A DNA stretch of 64,000 nucleotides, from the NCBI GenBank assembly GCA_964035545.1, contig OZ037765.1:310001-374000 (forward strand). The letters run 5' to 3'. This document shows positions 1 to 9,967 of the stretch, one piece after another. Under the pieces are notes generated by a model. That model did not search any database and had not been told where the DNA came from. It worked only from the letters and a program-made list of their open reading frames with translations. The DNA comes from Bugula neritina. Lineage: Eukaryota; Bryozoa; Gymnolaemata; Cheilostomatida; Bugulidae. A program made the position numbers and the translations under genes. Positions within the stretch are counted from its first letter, which is position 1. Each line of letters opens with the position of its first letter.

Positions 1-252
1 TGCCCTTCAAAGGTTGCGCCTAACGTATGAGGCACAAGACCTCCCTAGTAACAGCATAAAGTAGTTAATCTGAAAGGTCAAGGTAATTCGCTCTTGCATA
101 TCTGGTCACAAATCATCTGCTAGGTTGCCCTATTTTAGTTGGTTGACTAGCGAATATTCTCACTATTAGGTTTTTCCACAAAATTAATGCCAGTAAAGCT
201 TGCCTGTTAACTAGCAAATTACTTTTAGTAGTTTAAATAAAGAAAACAAGAA

Positions 253-1444
253 ATGGGCGACTTTATTTTGTCTGGACGTCCAGCCTCTCGATCAACCATA
301 CGCTCTTACGAGAGCCAAGGGCATACTTATAGCCGGCCCATTTCAAGCAAAGCTAAATCGGGCCCAAGGGACTTTCATTATGGTGATTTCAGTGATACTG
401 ATACTCAAGTTGATAGCGAATGTCCTGTAAGTTTACTATCTTGTTGTATGTATGCGTTATATACGTAAGATTTTGGTTACTATGAGTTGAGATCCTTATT
501 TTTAAAGTTAAATTTGGCTAAAAGTAAAGTTGATAACTTGATTTGGTGATTTAAAAAATTTAATTGACTTATGACACATATGTTTAAGTTTTAAGTATTT
601 TTAAGAATGCTGAGAGTTCATAGTTACATCATCACAGAAATTATGTAACTACACAGTTTTAAAATATTAAAACTTTGAATCATTTATAATAAAACAAAAT
701 TATCCTTATATGTGAACATGCAACCCTCAAACAATCTGTAGATAATAGCTAAGATATATATGAATACTTTGGTACTTGGTAAATGAAGTGTATCAGAGAC
801 TACTCAAATAGCTGAGTTGCTCATGTTACTTCAGCAATGGCAATTGTCATCTCGAGAGACACATTTAAATTTAGGTTTTAATCAGCTAAATTTAGTCTCA
901 CTATGTCTACTAGCAGTGGAAACTGATTTTACCTCGCATGGACTGTGAGCGTGAAGTAATATGAAGAGTAACTTAGGTAGCAGTACTACCTTGCACTGTG
1001 CACGCAGCATCAGAATTACAACGCTGCTCATTGTTGTAGAGTAGCTACAGGTACGGAAACTCTGGAGGTGTGAATAATACCATCACAGGCTATGAGACTG
1101 TTTCCACTTCAGCCATGTTTACTCGGCAAAACCAGGCCAACAACTTCAACCTCAAAAATACTTCAAGGACGAATCAAGGTCGGCAAACTCCTCGAACATT
1201 GACATCTAGAACTAGAAACAAGTACCGCCCCAAGCAGTCAGAGTGTGATGAGATGCTGTTCGCTAAACCGAAAGCTGCCGACTGTAAGGAATGGAAAGCG
1301 CCGTGGGATGACTCACCAGCTACTCGGCCTCTGCTCTTTGACTCAACAGACAGGGCGGGGCACTACTCCCCCCACAAGATAGATAGCAACTCTCTGCGCC
1401 AGTCTAGGAGTGCCACTGGCTTACACAAGAGAGCATGGAGATAG
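253..1444 (+). CDS. RITA1-like protein, two exons, 192 aa
   Basis: Exon 1 is 253-426: ATG at 253, donor GTAAGT at 427, phase 0. Exon 2 is 1040-1444: acceptor TTGTTGTAG, stop TAG at 1442. The joined frame is 192 codons. The second exon carries NKYRPKQSECDEMLF, closely resembling the conserved tubulin/RBPJ-binding box of vertebrate RITA1, a small protein that shuttles the Notch transcription factor RBPJ out of the nucleus and binds microtubules. The PWDD segment after it also fits that family. The rest is basic, Ser/Thr/Arg-rich and probably disordered. The assignment rests on this one motif and the small size; a different microtubule-binding protein is possible. No neighbour on the same strand suggests function. 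Confidence 0.65.
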
Positions 1445-2660
1445 ACTAAGTGTATACCGCTAGTTTATAGTCTGAGTATATGCTGCTAGTTTATAGTCTG
1501 AGTACCTGCTGCTAGTTTACACTGTTCATGATAATATGTTGGTATGAAAGGCAAGGAAATATGTCTGTGTGTCTCAGCTTACCCAATCCAAGAGATACTT
1601 TCAATATTATTATAATGAAAATACTCTTCTAGTCCAGGGGTTTGAGCCCACTTGCTGAGGCCCTTATATTCTGCACCAAAAGGTCCACAGCTCCACTATA
1701 CAGACACGACACCCTACTTATACCTGGATTCTATTCCACAAGCTACTACGGCTAGACTTGCCATAGCAATACTTACTCTACTTTACTACATAATATAGTT
1801 GATAGTCATAACAATAATGTTTGTATACCTGGCTAGTTTGTACCATATGGTTTTTTTGGTTTAGAAGAGAAAATTGATACAGTTCAGATGGTTATAATTT
1901 ATTATTTAATATAATATATTAATAATATGATATATACACATAATATGCCTATTTACAATTATTATCTAAGAAACTATCACAGGTTTATGAATTTACTCAA
2001 AAGTTTTCATAGTTTACGGGAAGTTACTTTCTCTTGATGCACATTATTCGATGAATCACACAGCATTGAGTGAACACAGCTCCTCATTCAACAAAACACA
2101 ATTATGTCATACACTGTAGGCAGCAGTCAAGGCAGCAGTGAGATGTTTACAGTGCATGATTTTGTTGTTAACTTGACCTAAAAGTTACAATATTTACCTA
2201 TATAATATAATAAGACTAGCTCATATTTTAATTTCTATTCTCCAATTTGTGTAATGATAAACATAAAAGCAATATTGAAATTTATGAGCCAAACAGGATA
2301 TTCAAAGGTTGGACAACTCATTATAAATGCAGCTTTTTGAATAATAGACTTAGCTCTAGGTTTATCACCACTTGAGTTCTAAGTATAACCAGAGCTCACA
2401 GAGTACAGCTTCTAGCCAGCACGGTGCAAATGTCTACATAACAGATCTATTCTTGCATTTCTGTATATAATGAAGAATTTTATTAATGACAAGTTTTTTT
2501 TATAAAATTTGAACATTTGCTTCTCTAACAAGTCGGTGTATTAAAAATACAACTAAATTATTAAATCTAGCTTCTATTGATATAAATGAAAAATATACAG
2601 TTTAGTGAAGAAATGTAAATAAAAATGTAATAATAAAAACTACAAATCACTGTCTAATAT
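1445..2660. other. AT-rich intergenic spacer
   Basis: About 1.2 kb between the RITA1-like gene and the retrotransposon. A short repeat (ctgctagtttatagtctgag) recurs at about 1450-1515. I see no convincing exon or RNA gene. Confidence 0.5.
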
Positions 2661-2931
2661 TGTAGTGAGGACGTAATACGCGCGTCCCCCGCATTCCTTC
2701 AGCCTATCCAAGTGCGTCACGTGATAGGCCTTAGTTAGTAGTAGTTTTGCAGTAGAGAGAGCGTGCTAACTAAGCGAGGATGTAATCTCAAATCTGTGTA
2801 CGTGCTGTATCTTTTGTATAATTAGTAGTAAATAAACTTGGAAACTTTTACCTAAATACTTTATTGGTGTAGATAAATAGACATAATTACAAGCTAGGAA
2901 CCCACGCATAGTAGTTACACAAATTACTACA
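2661..2931 (+). repeat. 5' LTR
   Basis: 271 bp, TGTAGT...ACTACA. It contains a CACGTG palindrome near its start (about 2718-2723) that could serve as an E-box, and an AATAAA polyadenylation signal at 2831-2836. Confidence 0.96.
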
Positions 2932-2932
2932 G

Positions 2933-2951
2933 TGGTGGCAGCGGTGGGATT
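2933..2951 (+). other. Primer binding site, tRNA-Leu
   Basis: The 19 bases TGGTGGCAGCGGTGGGATT begin one base after the LTR. They are the exact complement of the 3' end, including CCA, of an animal tRNA-Leu(AAG)-type tRNA as I remember it. This is the expected start point for minus-strand DNA synthesis. Confidence 0.85.
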
Positions 2952-2992
2952 TCTAGTTACTGTATAAGAACAATGAGAAGTATTAGAACATC

Positions 2993-5900
2993 ATGGACGA
3001 GGGAGTAACTTCAATGGAAGGAGGTGAGCAGAACATTATTATAGGCCCTCTCGGAGCTGGAGAGGAGGTATATAGGAACATGTTGAAGGTTCCCGTGTTC
3101 ACAGGCCGCGAGGATATTGAACAATTCGTTCAAGAATTCCGTGAAACTGCCGCCATTGCAAGATGGCCGCCAAGAGTAACCCTTACAAAACTGCGGATGG
3201 CACTGACGGGAGAAGCCAAGCCGTACGGGTGGAAGCCTAGCATAAACGGGATCATTGCTACACTACGGGCCCGTTTTGGCATGCCCGTTGCCGTCGCCAA
3301 GTCCAGACTGCGAGGATTACTCCGCAAGACTTGTACACCGCTTTCTGACCACGCCACTCTGGTGCAGAGACTGGCACGGACCGCGTATAGCGATCTGCCA
3401 GAAACACACAGGCGGCACTACACATTCGAAGCCTTTGTACAGTCTCTCAATTCTTTGGACTTCCACCACCAGTTACAAGCCAAGGGAGTGACCACCATTG
3501 AGGCTGCAATCCAAGAGAACAAGGCCTACGCTGGAGCCGAACGGCTCTATAAGACGGAGGAGGCCACGCCCCAGCCCTCTAGGGAACCAGACCATCCGGT
3601 CCGCATAGCTGCCGCGACCACTCAAACCCCCATAGAGATAGAGATAAGCCGCTTGATGACTAGACTGGGACAATTGGTGGCGACGATAACATACAACCAC
3701 TCAAGGAAGAGTAAGAGGACGGCAGCAAAACCCCCCAGACCTATGATGCGACGCTGGGAAAGCGGCAATCAGGGACACCGCCACCTGGGCGGCCCACGAT
3801 TCAAACGGCAGCAGAAACCACAACCTCCCCGGAGACCCCCAGAGCTCCGCGGACACACACAGAGAGAAAAACGGGGTGGGTGTCGCCAGGAGCCCGTACG
3901 GGCCCAGCGACACACCCCCCGTCAATGGCAAACACCTCGCCGTACCAGCCAACCAGGTCGACCACGAGACCCCTTCTCTCTGCCTCTCACCAACCGCTTC
4001 AGTCCGTTACCAGTAATGGAACAGACCAGCGAGGCCCCTCAGGGCATCGGGGAGGATCAGAACACCTCCCCGCAAGGAAACTCTCACCGGCCCCGCAAAC
4101 CGCGGAACAAACGGGCACAGCCCCGTTCAGCCGAGACCGAGCACGCTGGGGGAATACGGGTACAACCTCACGGAGGCAGCTACTTCTTGCCAGGGAAGGT
4201 GGCCGGTAAAGCTGTCACCTTCCTGTTAGACTCCGGGTGTACCACTAATATCCTCAGCCGTCGGGTCTTCGACACCCTCCCTCTCAAGGAGAGGGGAGCC
4301 TTAGCTCCCTATACCGGGGAACCGGGCACCCTAGCTGACGGGTCACGGATTCCTTTCTACGGTATCATAGAATTGGCTGGGCGCGTCCGCGACCAAGCCA
4401 TTCAGGAAACCTTCGTCATCAGCCCACTGGAGGAAGATGCCATACTAGGGATGCCGTTCTTGAAGAGACACGGGTGCCATATTGACTTTAGCAAGTCAGC
4501 CATGCTAATGGGCGGCAAAGAGCTCACCTGTGTCGACAAGTTCGGTCGTCCTCTAGCGGGAGGTGTGCAGGTAGTACGCAACTGTACTATACCCGGCCGC
4601 TCCCGGGCTACCGTTCACTGCAGAGTAAACAATAGCCAACTCTCGGGGCTAGGGGTTGTCGAAGGTGCGCACTCTAGAATCCAACTCGCCAGCAGTCTTA
4701 ACCGGCTGACTGACCGAGGAGAGATCTTGGTGCAGTGTGTCAACCCCTTCTCCGAAGCGGTACAATTACCGTCTGGATCCATGCTGGGTCGCTTCCACTC
4801 CATCCAGGAGGAGGATGTAGGGCCGTCGCTGGGAGCTGCGACGGAAGGTCCCCAACAGAGCCCGTCAGCTAGGCGGGGGACCGTCCCATCACACGTCAAA
4901 GAGCTATACCAGACAGCGTGTAACGGCTGCACGGGCCACGTGGAACGCCAGACTATGGCTCAGTTGCTACGTGATTATAGCGACGTGTTCAGCAGTGGGG
5001 ACCATGACGTCGGCCTGACCACGGCCGTCCGTCATGAGATACCGCTGGCTGCAGGGACTACCCCTATTCGGCAGCCCACCAGGAGGCTGGGACCCGAGAA
5101 GGAAAAGGAGGTAAGCCAACAAGTCCGGGATCTTTTGGACCGCGGCCTCATCGAGCCAGCGCATAGCGCGTGGAGTTCACCGGTCGTTCTGGTCCGAAAG
5201 AAAGACGGCAGTTGGCGGTTCTGTGTGGATTATCGCAAGCTCAATAGCGTGACCATACAGGACGCCTACCCCTTACCCAGGATCGACGAATCTCTGGACG
5301 CCTTAGCCGGCAGCAAGTACTTCAGTACGCTAGACTTGTTGAGCGGCTATTGGCAGGTCCCCCTCAGCCCAGACGCCCAGGAGAAGGCGGCGTTCATCAC
5401 ACGGGACGGCTTATGGAAGTGGAAAGTCCTCCCCTTCGGACTGACTTCCGCCCCCGCCACGTTCCAGCGGCTCATGGAACAGGTCCTCAGTGGACTCCAC
5501 TGGAAGACACTGCTAGTATACCTCGACGACGTCATCGTGATCTCCCCAGACTTTCAGACACACGTCAGCCGTCTGCGGGAGGTCTTCGATCGACTCCGAG
5601 GCGCCAATCTGAAGCTCAAACCCTCCAAGTGCGCTCTCTTGCAGCCAGAGGTGAAGTACCTGGGGCACATCGTCGGCCGCCACGGCGTGGCGACGGATCC
5701 CGAAAAGGTACGAGCTATAGAAGATTGGGTAACCCCCCAGGATTTGACCGGGCTACGGGCTTTCCTGGGGCTGGTAGGGTATTACAGACAATACATACCA
5801 GACTTTGCGGGGGTAGCGCAGCCGTTAAACCGGCTCACCGCAAAGGGGGTGACCTGGCAGTGGACTCCCGTCGAACAGAGAGCGTTCGACTGCCTCAAAG

Positions 5901-7813
5901 GCCGCCTGCTGGAGGCCCCTATCCTGGCCTATCCAGACCCTGCCCTGGAGTACATCCTCGATACTGACGCCAGTGACCAAAATGTCGGCGCTGTGCTGTC
6001 CCAGGTGCAGGAGGGCCGCGAAGTAGTCGTGGCCTACTACAGTAAGTCTCTCTCGCCCACTGAACGAAATTACTGCACTACCCGAAAGGAATTGCTGGCA
6101 GTAATCAAGTCGGTGAAGCATTTCAGACCTTATCTATACGGCAGGAAGTTCCGCTTGCGGACCGACCACGCCTCCTTGATTTGGTTATGTAAGAGAGCAG
6201 AACCGTCCAGCCAAGTCGCCCGATGGCTCGAGGTCCTGGCCGAGTTCTCTTACCGGATCGAACACCGACCCGGTAAGAAACACGGCAATGCTGATGGACT
6301 GAGCCGGCGACCGGACGAGGGGTGTAAACAGTGCCTCAACATCGAGAAGAGGGACGGAGGTCCTCCAAAATCCGAGTTGAGAGCACTGAACCACTCTGAA
6401 ACGGAGTATGACTGGGACCAGGGTCAACTCCTACAGAAGGCCCCTACGCCCCCGGAGGCTATCCAACGCCTCCGTGCCAATCCTGTCTTGGCTGATAACG
6501 TTAGAGAGCTACGAAGACTCCAGGAGGACCTCCCTGGAGTGGTAGCCGACGTATATCGTGCCAAAAAGGAGGGGCGACGACCCAGTGAAGAACAACTGCG
6601 GCAGGGATGCACCGAGTTACGGTTGTACTGCCAACGTTGGGATTCCCTGCGGATCGGGCCAGATGGTCTGCTGACCATCACAGTGGCTGCTCACAACAAC
6701 CAATACGGCAGAAGAAGGGTGATCTGCCCAGCCGCCATACGCCGGGAGTTAGTATGGGACACCCACAAGCAAGCCCATGCCGGGGTGAGCAGGGTTCTCT
6801 CCAAGTTACAACTCCGGTGGTACTGGCCCGGCATGGAGCGTGAGGTGCGGCGTAGAGTCAAACAATGCGAAATCTGCCAGGCCAGCAAGCATGGCCGTCT
6901 CCCTGGTGAAGCGGGACGGCGTCGGCTATATGCTGGAAGGCCATGGCAGGTGGTAGCTATCGACCTAGTCGGACCCATGCCCGTCACCCCCAGAGGGAAC
7001 AGTTGGATCCTAGTATTAACCGACCACTTTACACGGTGGGCGGATGCCCTGGCTATTCCAGATGCGTCCGCCCCCACAGTGGCCAGGGTGCTGGACCAAA
7101 ATGTATTCTGCTATCTTGGACTACCTGAGCAAATACATTCGGACCAGGGGGCTCAATTCCAGTCCCAACTGTTGAGCGACCTCTGCCGCCTCTGGGGAGT
7201 AAACCAAAGCAGGACTACCCCGTACCATCCTCAGGGCAACGGGGTGGTGGAACGCAACAATCGCATGTTGGGCGATGCACTGCGCAGCCTGCTCCTCGGC
7301 CGGGGTCAGGAGGAGTGGGATACGGTACTACCGCAAGTCATGCGGGCCTACCGTAGTACACCACACACCAGTACGGGGGAAACCCCTAACCTCCTGATGC
7401 TCGGTCGAGAGACGCGAGTGCCTGACCACCTCACATACCACATCCCAGAGCAGGACTATACCATCCACGAGTATGCCAGTAAGTTGATAGAGGACCTGAG
7501 GGCCGCACACGAAATACTGCGGGCGAAGCAGTGGCAGGTGCGGCGAGAAGACTCTCAGGAACCACCTCTCTATCAAACTGGGGACTGGGTGTGGATGATC
7601 AACTACCGTAGGCGTCGAGGACAAGCGGCTAAGCTCCAGCCTAAGTTTGTGGGACCCTACGTAGTAGTTGAGGCTATGCCCAATCATACGTACAAGTTGG
7701 AGCGATCTGGACAGGTCTCTGTCCAGAACGAAACCCGCTTGAAACCGTATTGGGCTAGCCCAGGAGCAGCAGGAGCAGCCCCCCGTTGTTGGAGCCCAGG
7801 AGGCAGACAGTAA
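2993..7813 (+). CDS. Gag-Pol polyprotein of the Ty3/gypsy element, 1606 aa
   Basis: One frame encodes Gag and Pol without a break. Gag occupies about residues 1-390. An aspartic protease follows (LLDSGC, Asp413). The reverse transcriptase has FCVDYRKLN and the catalytic YLDD at 843-846. RNase H has DTDAS (Asp992). Integrase has a zinc-binding HHCC (His1258, His1262, Cys1292, Cys1295) and a catalytic D-x59-D-x35-E triad (Asp1324, Asp1384, Glu1420). A GPY/F-type module (FVGPYVV) lies near 1556. All catalytic residues are present, so the enzyme part looks functional. The Gag zinc knuckle near residues 254-267 has lost its three cysteines (Arg254, Ser257, Gly267) but keeps the histidine and spacing. 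The ATG at 2993 is the first in frame after the primer site. Confidence 0.97.
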   Translation: MDEGVTSMEGGEQNIIIGPLGAGEEVYRNMLKVPVFTGREDIEQFVQEFRETAAIARWPPRVTLTKLRMALTGEAKPYGWKPSINGIIATLRARFGMPVAVAKSRLRGLLRKTCTPLSDHATLVQRLARTAYSDLPETHRRHYTFEAFVQSLNSLDFHHQLQAKGVTTIEAAIQENKAYAGAERLYKTEEATPQPSREPDHPVRIAAATTQTPIEIEISRLMTRLGQLVATITYNHSRKSKRTAAKPPRPMMRRWESGNQGHRHLGGPRFKRQQKPQPPRRPPELRGHTQREKRGGCRQEPVRAQRHTPRQWQTPRRTSQPGRPRDPFSLPLTNRFSPLPVMEQTSEAPQGIGEDQNTSPQGNSHRPRKPRNKRAQPRSAETEHAGGIRVQPHGGSYFLPGKVAGKAVTFLLDSGCTTNILSRRVFDTLPLKERGALAPYTGEPGTLADGSRIPFYGIIELAGRVRDQAIQETFVISPLEEDAILGMPFLKRHGCHIDFSKSAMLMGGKELTCVDKFGRPLAGGVQVVRNCTIPGRSRATVHCRVNNSQLSGLGVVEGAHSRIQLASSLNRLTDRGEILVQCVNPFSEAVQLPSGSMLGRFHSIQEEDVGPSLGAATEGPQQSPSARRGTVPSHVKELYQTACNGCTGHVERQTMAQLLRDYSDVFSSGDHDVGLTTAVRHEIPLAAGTTPIRQPTRRLGPEKEKEVSQQVRDLLDRGLIEPAHSAWSSPVVLVRKKDGSWRFCVDYRKLNSVTIQDAYPLPRIDESLDALAGSKYFSTLDLLSGYWQVPLSPDAQEKAAFITRDGLWKWKVLPFGLTSAPATFQRLMEQVLSGLHWKTLLVYLDDVIVISPDFQTHVSRLREVFDRLRGANLKLKPSKCALLQPEVKYLGHIVGRHGVATDPEKVRAIEDWVTPQDLTGLRAFLGLVGYYRQYIPDFAGVAQPLNRLTAKGVTWQWTPVEQRAFDCLKGRLLEAPILAYPDPALEYILDTDASDQNVGAVLSQVQEGREVVVAYYSKSLSPTERNYCTTRKELLAVIKSVKHFRPYLYGRKFRLRTDHASLIWLCKRAEPSSQVARWLEVLAEFSYRIEHRPGKKHGNADGLSRRPDEGCKQCLNIEKRDGGPPKSELRALNHSETEYDWDQGQLLQKAPTPPEAIQRLRANPVLADNVRELRRLQEDLPGVVADVYRAKKEGRRPSEEQLRQGCTELRLYCQRWDSLRIGPDGLLTITVAAHNNQYGRRRVICPAAIRRELVWDTHKQAHAGVSRVLSKLQLRWYWPGMEREVRRRVKQCEICQASKHGRLPGEAGRRRLYAGRPWQVVAIDLVGPMPVTPRGNSWILVLTDHFTRWADALAIPDASAPTVARVLDQNVFCYLGLPEQIHSDQGAQFQSQLLSDLCRLWGVNQSRTTPYHPQGNGVVERNNRMLGDALRSLLLGRGQEEWDTVLPQVMRAYRSTPHTSTGETPNLLMLGRETRVPDHLTYHIPEQDYTIHEYASKLIEDLRAAHEILRAKQWQVRREDSQEPPLYQTGDWVWMINYRRRRGQAAKLQPKFVGPYVVVEAMPNHTYKLERSGQVSVQNETRLKPYWASPGAAGAAPRCWSPGGRQ

Positions 7814-8451
7814 CGCGTGGGCGGCAACGGCATGGACCAGAATACGAAGTGGTTGTGCCGCGGGGAAAGGACTTGGTGAGGCAGGAGACGCCACTCCCAC
7901 CAACGGAAGTGCGCCCACCGCCCCCAGTACCAAGTCTACCCCCACCACTTCCGGTTCCGCATCCGCGTCCGGAAGTGCAAAACCCCCCCGTGGGAGGGGC
8001 TCCATCTGGAGACAACAGCAGAGAGGGGAACATCACCACCAACGGCGGGTCAGAAACACCACAGGTGGAGCAAAATAGCCCACCAGTGAGTACGCCGCCC
8101 CAACCAGCAGCTACAACTCCCTCTCTAGCTGATGCGTCACCTCCCCTGGAACGGGGACAGCGTACTAGACAACCCCCAGCATACCTTAAAGATTTCATAT
8201 GTGACCGTGTTACAAACGGCAGTTATGAAAGTCTAACTGGGCGCCGTACGGAAGGACTGGCAGCAAAGCGTGGGAGTTGTGAACACCACGGAAATCTCAA
8301 CTTTTGCGAAGGCGGAGTAGTAAACAAAACTACTACGCCCGGGGCAAATAGTTCCAGCCGTGCGCAACAACCACGCTGCCCAGTCTTTTCGTACGCTGAC
8401 GTTGTCAAGGGAAGACGCATTCAAACTCAATCCACGGACATCCAAGCTTGA
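7786..8451 (+). CDS. Proline-rich frame overlapping the pol end
   Basis: An open frame, -1 relative to pol, overlaps the last codons of pol and runs to 8451. The product is Pro/Ser/Thr-rich and contains RTRQPPAYLKDFI, the kind of tail often found at the C-terminus of gypsy integrases. It may therefore be the natural end of Pol, now separated by a frame change at the six-C run 7779-7784, or it may be reached by ribosomal shifting. The local bases do not form a classical -1 slippery heptamer. There is no good ATG of its own. Function unknown. Confidence 0.5.
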   Translation: MLEPRRQTVTRGRQRHGPEYEVVVPRGKDLVRQETPLPPTEVRPPPPVPSLPPPLPVPHPRPEVQNPPVGGAPSGDNSREGNITTNGGSETPQVEQNSPPVSTPPQPAATTPSLADASPPLERGQRTRQPPAYLKDFICDRVTNGSYESLTGRRTEGLAAKRGSCEHHGNLNFCEGGVVNKTTTPGANSSSRAQQPRCPVFSYADVVKGRRIQTQSTDIQA

Positions 8452-8516
8452 ACGCTGAGTATGATTACAAATACCGGGTTCTCAGGTAAGCTTGCTCTGA
8501 GCTAACATTTCCACTC

Positions 8517-9422
8517 ATGGAAACCAGTCTACCATCAGTCAGTTCTGATTTAATCGCCTTGATTGAATCACAACTACTGGGGACTGAGTCTTACGTGAAA
8601 GGCGACGAGAACATAAAGATGGCCGACGATCTACTAGATCTGGAGCTTGACACTATGTCTCTCTGTCAGTCTACACGACACGACTCAGTCCCTCGAGTGC
8701 TATCTGAAAAGATGTATGACTCCCAGACTAGTAACAGTCGGTTGTCATCAGAATTATGGTGTAAAGATCATATCCGATCTAACAGTAATTCTGCTCTTTT
8801 AGATACCGCTCTCTCTCCTCTATCTGGTGACATGCCGTCACTAGAAATGGCTTGGAACGAGGAACCCGTTCCCACTACTCTTCCGGAGGCACTCCTACAA
8901 CAATCATGCTGGGTTACAACAGATACGGAAACACTGATACGAGAGCACAAAGGAGACGACCAATGCACCACCTGCCGTTTATGCCAGCTTCACTTCACTA
9001 CCCCACGAAGACTTCGAGTTCATATTCCCCAACATTACTTCACCACCTTTTGTCCCTGTGGTGAATATAGTTACCACAGGGACTACATCCTCCGTCACCA
9101 ACGAACCATGGGATGCCATGTTGGACACCTGTTCGAAGTCGACGAACCCTCCTTTCCACAATTCCTCAATCTCATCCGACCGTTCATATCAGACCCAGTT
9201 CGATATGAACGGCTGCGCCAGGAGTTCCCCGCACCCAGGGCCATCACACAGGGACCCTGCCCTAAACCACCCGGATATAAGAAACCACGCATATCTCATT
9301 CCTCACCCCCCGCACGCACAGTGCCTCGCCCCGACTCCATACCAAGAGTCGTGTTACGACGCATCGATATACCACAGCGATGGCGTCCCTCCCCCCCCTG
9401 TCTCCCCAAGGCCGTCTCGTAA
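8517..9422 (+). CDS. Retrotransposon accessory protein with Cys/His fingers, 301 aa
   Basis: The frame starts with ATG at 8517, downstream of pol. The N-terminal half is acidic and Ser-rich. Around residues 150-205 lie two Cys/His clusters: CTTCRLC followed by VHIPQHYF, then CPCGEYSYHRDYILRHQ. These resemble C2H2 or ribbon-type zinc fingers. The C-terminus is Pro/Arg-rich. Most Ty3/gypsy elements lack such a protein, and it is not an envelope because there is no signal peptide or membrane segment. A role in nucleic-acid binding, perhaps replacing the degenerate Gag knuckle, is only an inference. Confidence 0.65.
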   Translation: METSLPSVSSDLIALIESQLLGTESYVKGDENIKMADDLLDLELDTMSLCQSTRHDSVPRVLSEKMYDSQTSNSRLSSELWCKDHIRSNSNSALLDTALSPLSGDMPSLEMAWNEEPVPTTLPEALLQQSCWVTTDTETLIREHKGDDQCTTCRLCQLHFTTPRRLRVHIPQHYFTTFCPCGEYSYHRDYILRHQRTMGCHVGHLFEVDEPSFPQFLNLIRPFISDPVRYERLRQEFPAPRAITQGPCPKPPGYKKPRISHSSPPARTVPRPDSIPRVVLRRIDIPQRWRPSPPCLPKAVS

Positions 9423-9606
9423 ACGGCGTTGGCCATCTTCATCCCCCAATCGACACTCTGCCCCCGCCAGGAATCTAGGCGAGGCAGAAGAGCGGATACG
9501 AGAATTAGAGAAAGAGGTGCAAAGACTGACACCGAGAATCTCCGCCGCCGCATCAGAACTCCGGGCCCTCTCTACCTCTGTAGCCCGAACGAAAGGAAGT
9601 GCTTGA
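9058..9606 (+). CDS. Frame with C-terminal coiled coil overlapping the finger protein
   Basis: This frame is +1 relative to the finger protein and overlaps its end. The first half is a shadow of the finger frame. After about 9400 it becomes plausible coding sequence, with a basic stretch (SRKRRW) and then a heptad-like helix beginning AEERIRELEKEVQRL, ending at 9606. The switch point coincides with an eight-C run (9391-9398), so the coiled coil may be the original C-terminus of the finger protein. A homopolymer sequencing error or a real indel would explain it equally well. Confidence 0.4.
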   Translation: MVNIVTTGTTSSVTNEPWDAMLDTCSKSTNPPFHNSSISSDRSYQTQFDMNGCARSSPHPGPSHRDPALNHPDIRNHAYLIPHPPHAQCLAPTPYQESCYDASIYHSDGVPPPPVSPRPSRKRRWPSSSPNRHSAPARNLGEAEERIRELEKEVQRLTPRISAAASELRALSTSVARTKGSA

Positions 9607-9956
9607 AGATGATGTCCCTCCTCTCCCTATCCGTGATGGTACAGCAGGTGGTGCCCCACTACAGACCCTTCTCACGCCAGTGCTCACAAACAATTACTCA
9701 GTGTAACAATATAGTAACCTACCAGTATACAGCTCTACCTCTACAAACTATTCCCTTATAGTGCCTCCCGCCGGTGCCATTGTATATTTACTGTTATATT
9801 TTTTTATATATGTGTATATGTTTCTTACTACTGTACATAGCCATGTTTTTCTTTGTGTGCCACACGCTCTCTCAGTTTTTTTATATATATATAGTTTTAT
9901 AACATTTTATGTTCGAATTATCGTGTCTGTGTTATCAGAAAGTAGGGCTTTCTGCT
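9607..9956 (+). other. 3' untranslated region of the retrotransposon
   Basis: A T-rich stretch between the last coding-like frame and the polypurine tract. It contains an apparent hydrophobic frame caused by T-richness, which I do not regard as a gene. Confidence 0.5.
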
Positions 9957-9967
9957 GGGGGGGGCGG
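9957..9967 (+). other. Polypurine tract
   Basis: An eight-G run followed by CGG lies directly against the 3' LTR, the expected position for the plus-strand primer. Confidence 0.75.

Noticed and set aside
3130..7077. Antisense frames across gag-pol
   Set aside because: Shadows of a GC-rich coding frame; no independent signals.
7779..7786. Programmed -1 frameshift site at the end of pol
   Set aside because: In the pol frame the codons are GCC CCC CGT, which do not allow classical tandem -1 slippage; an indel is simpler.
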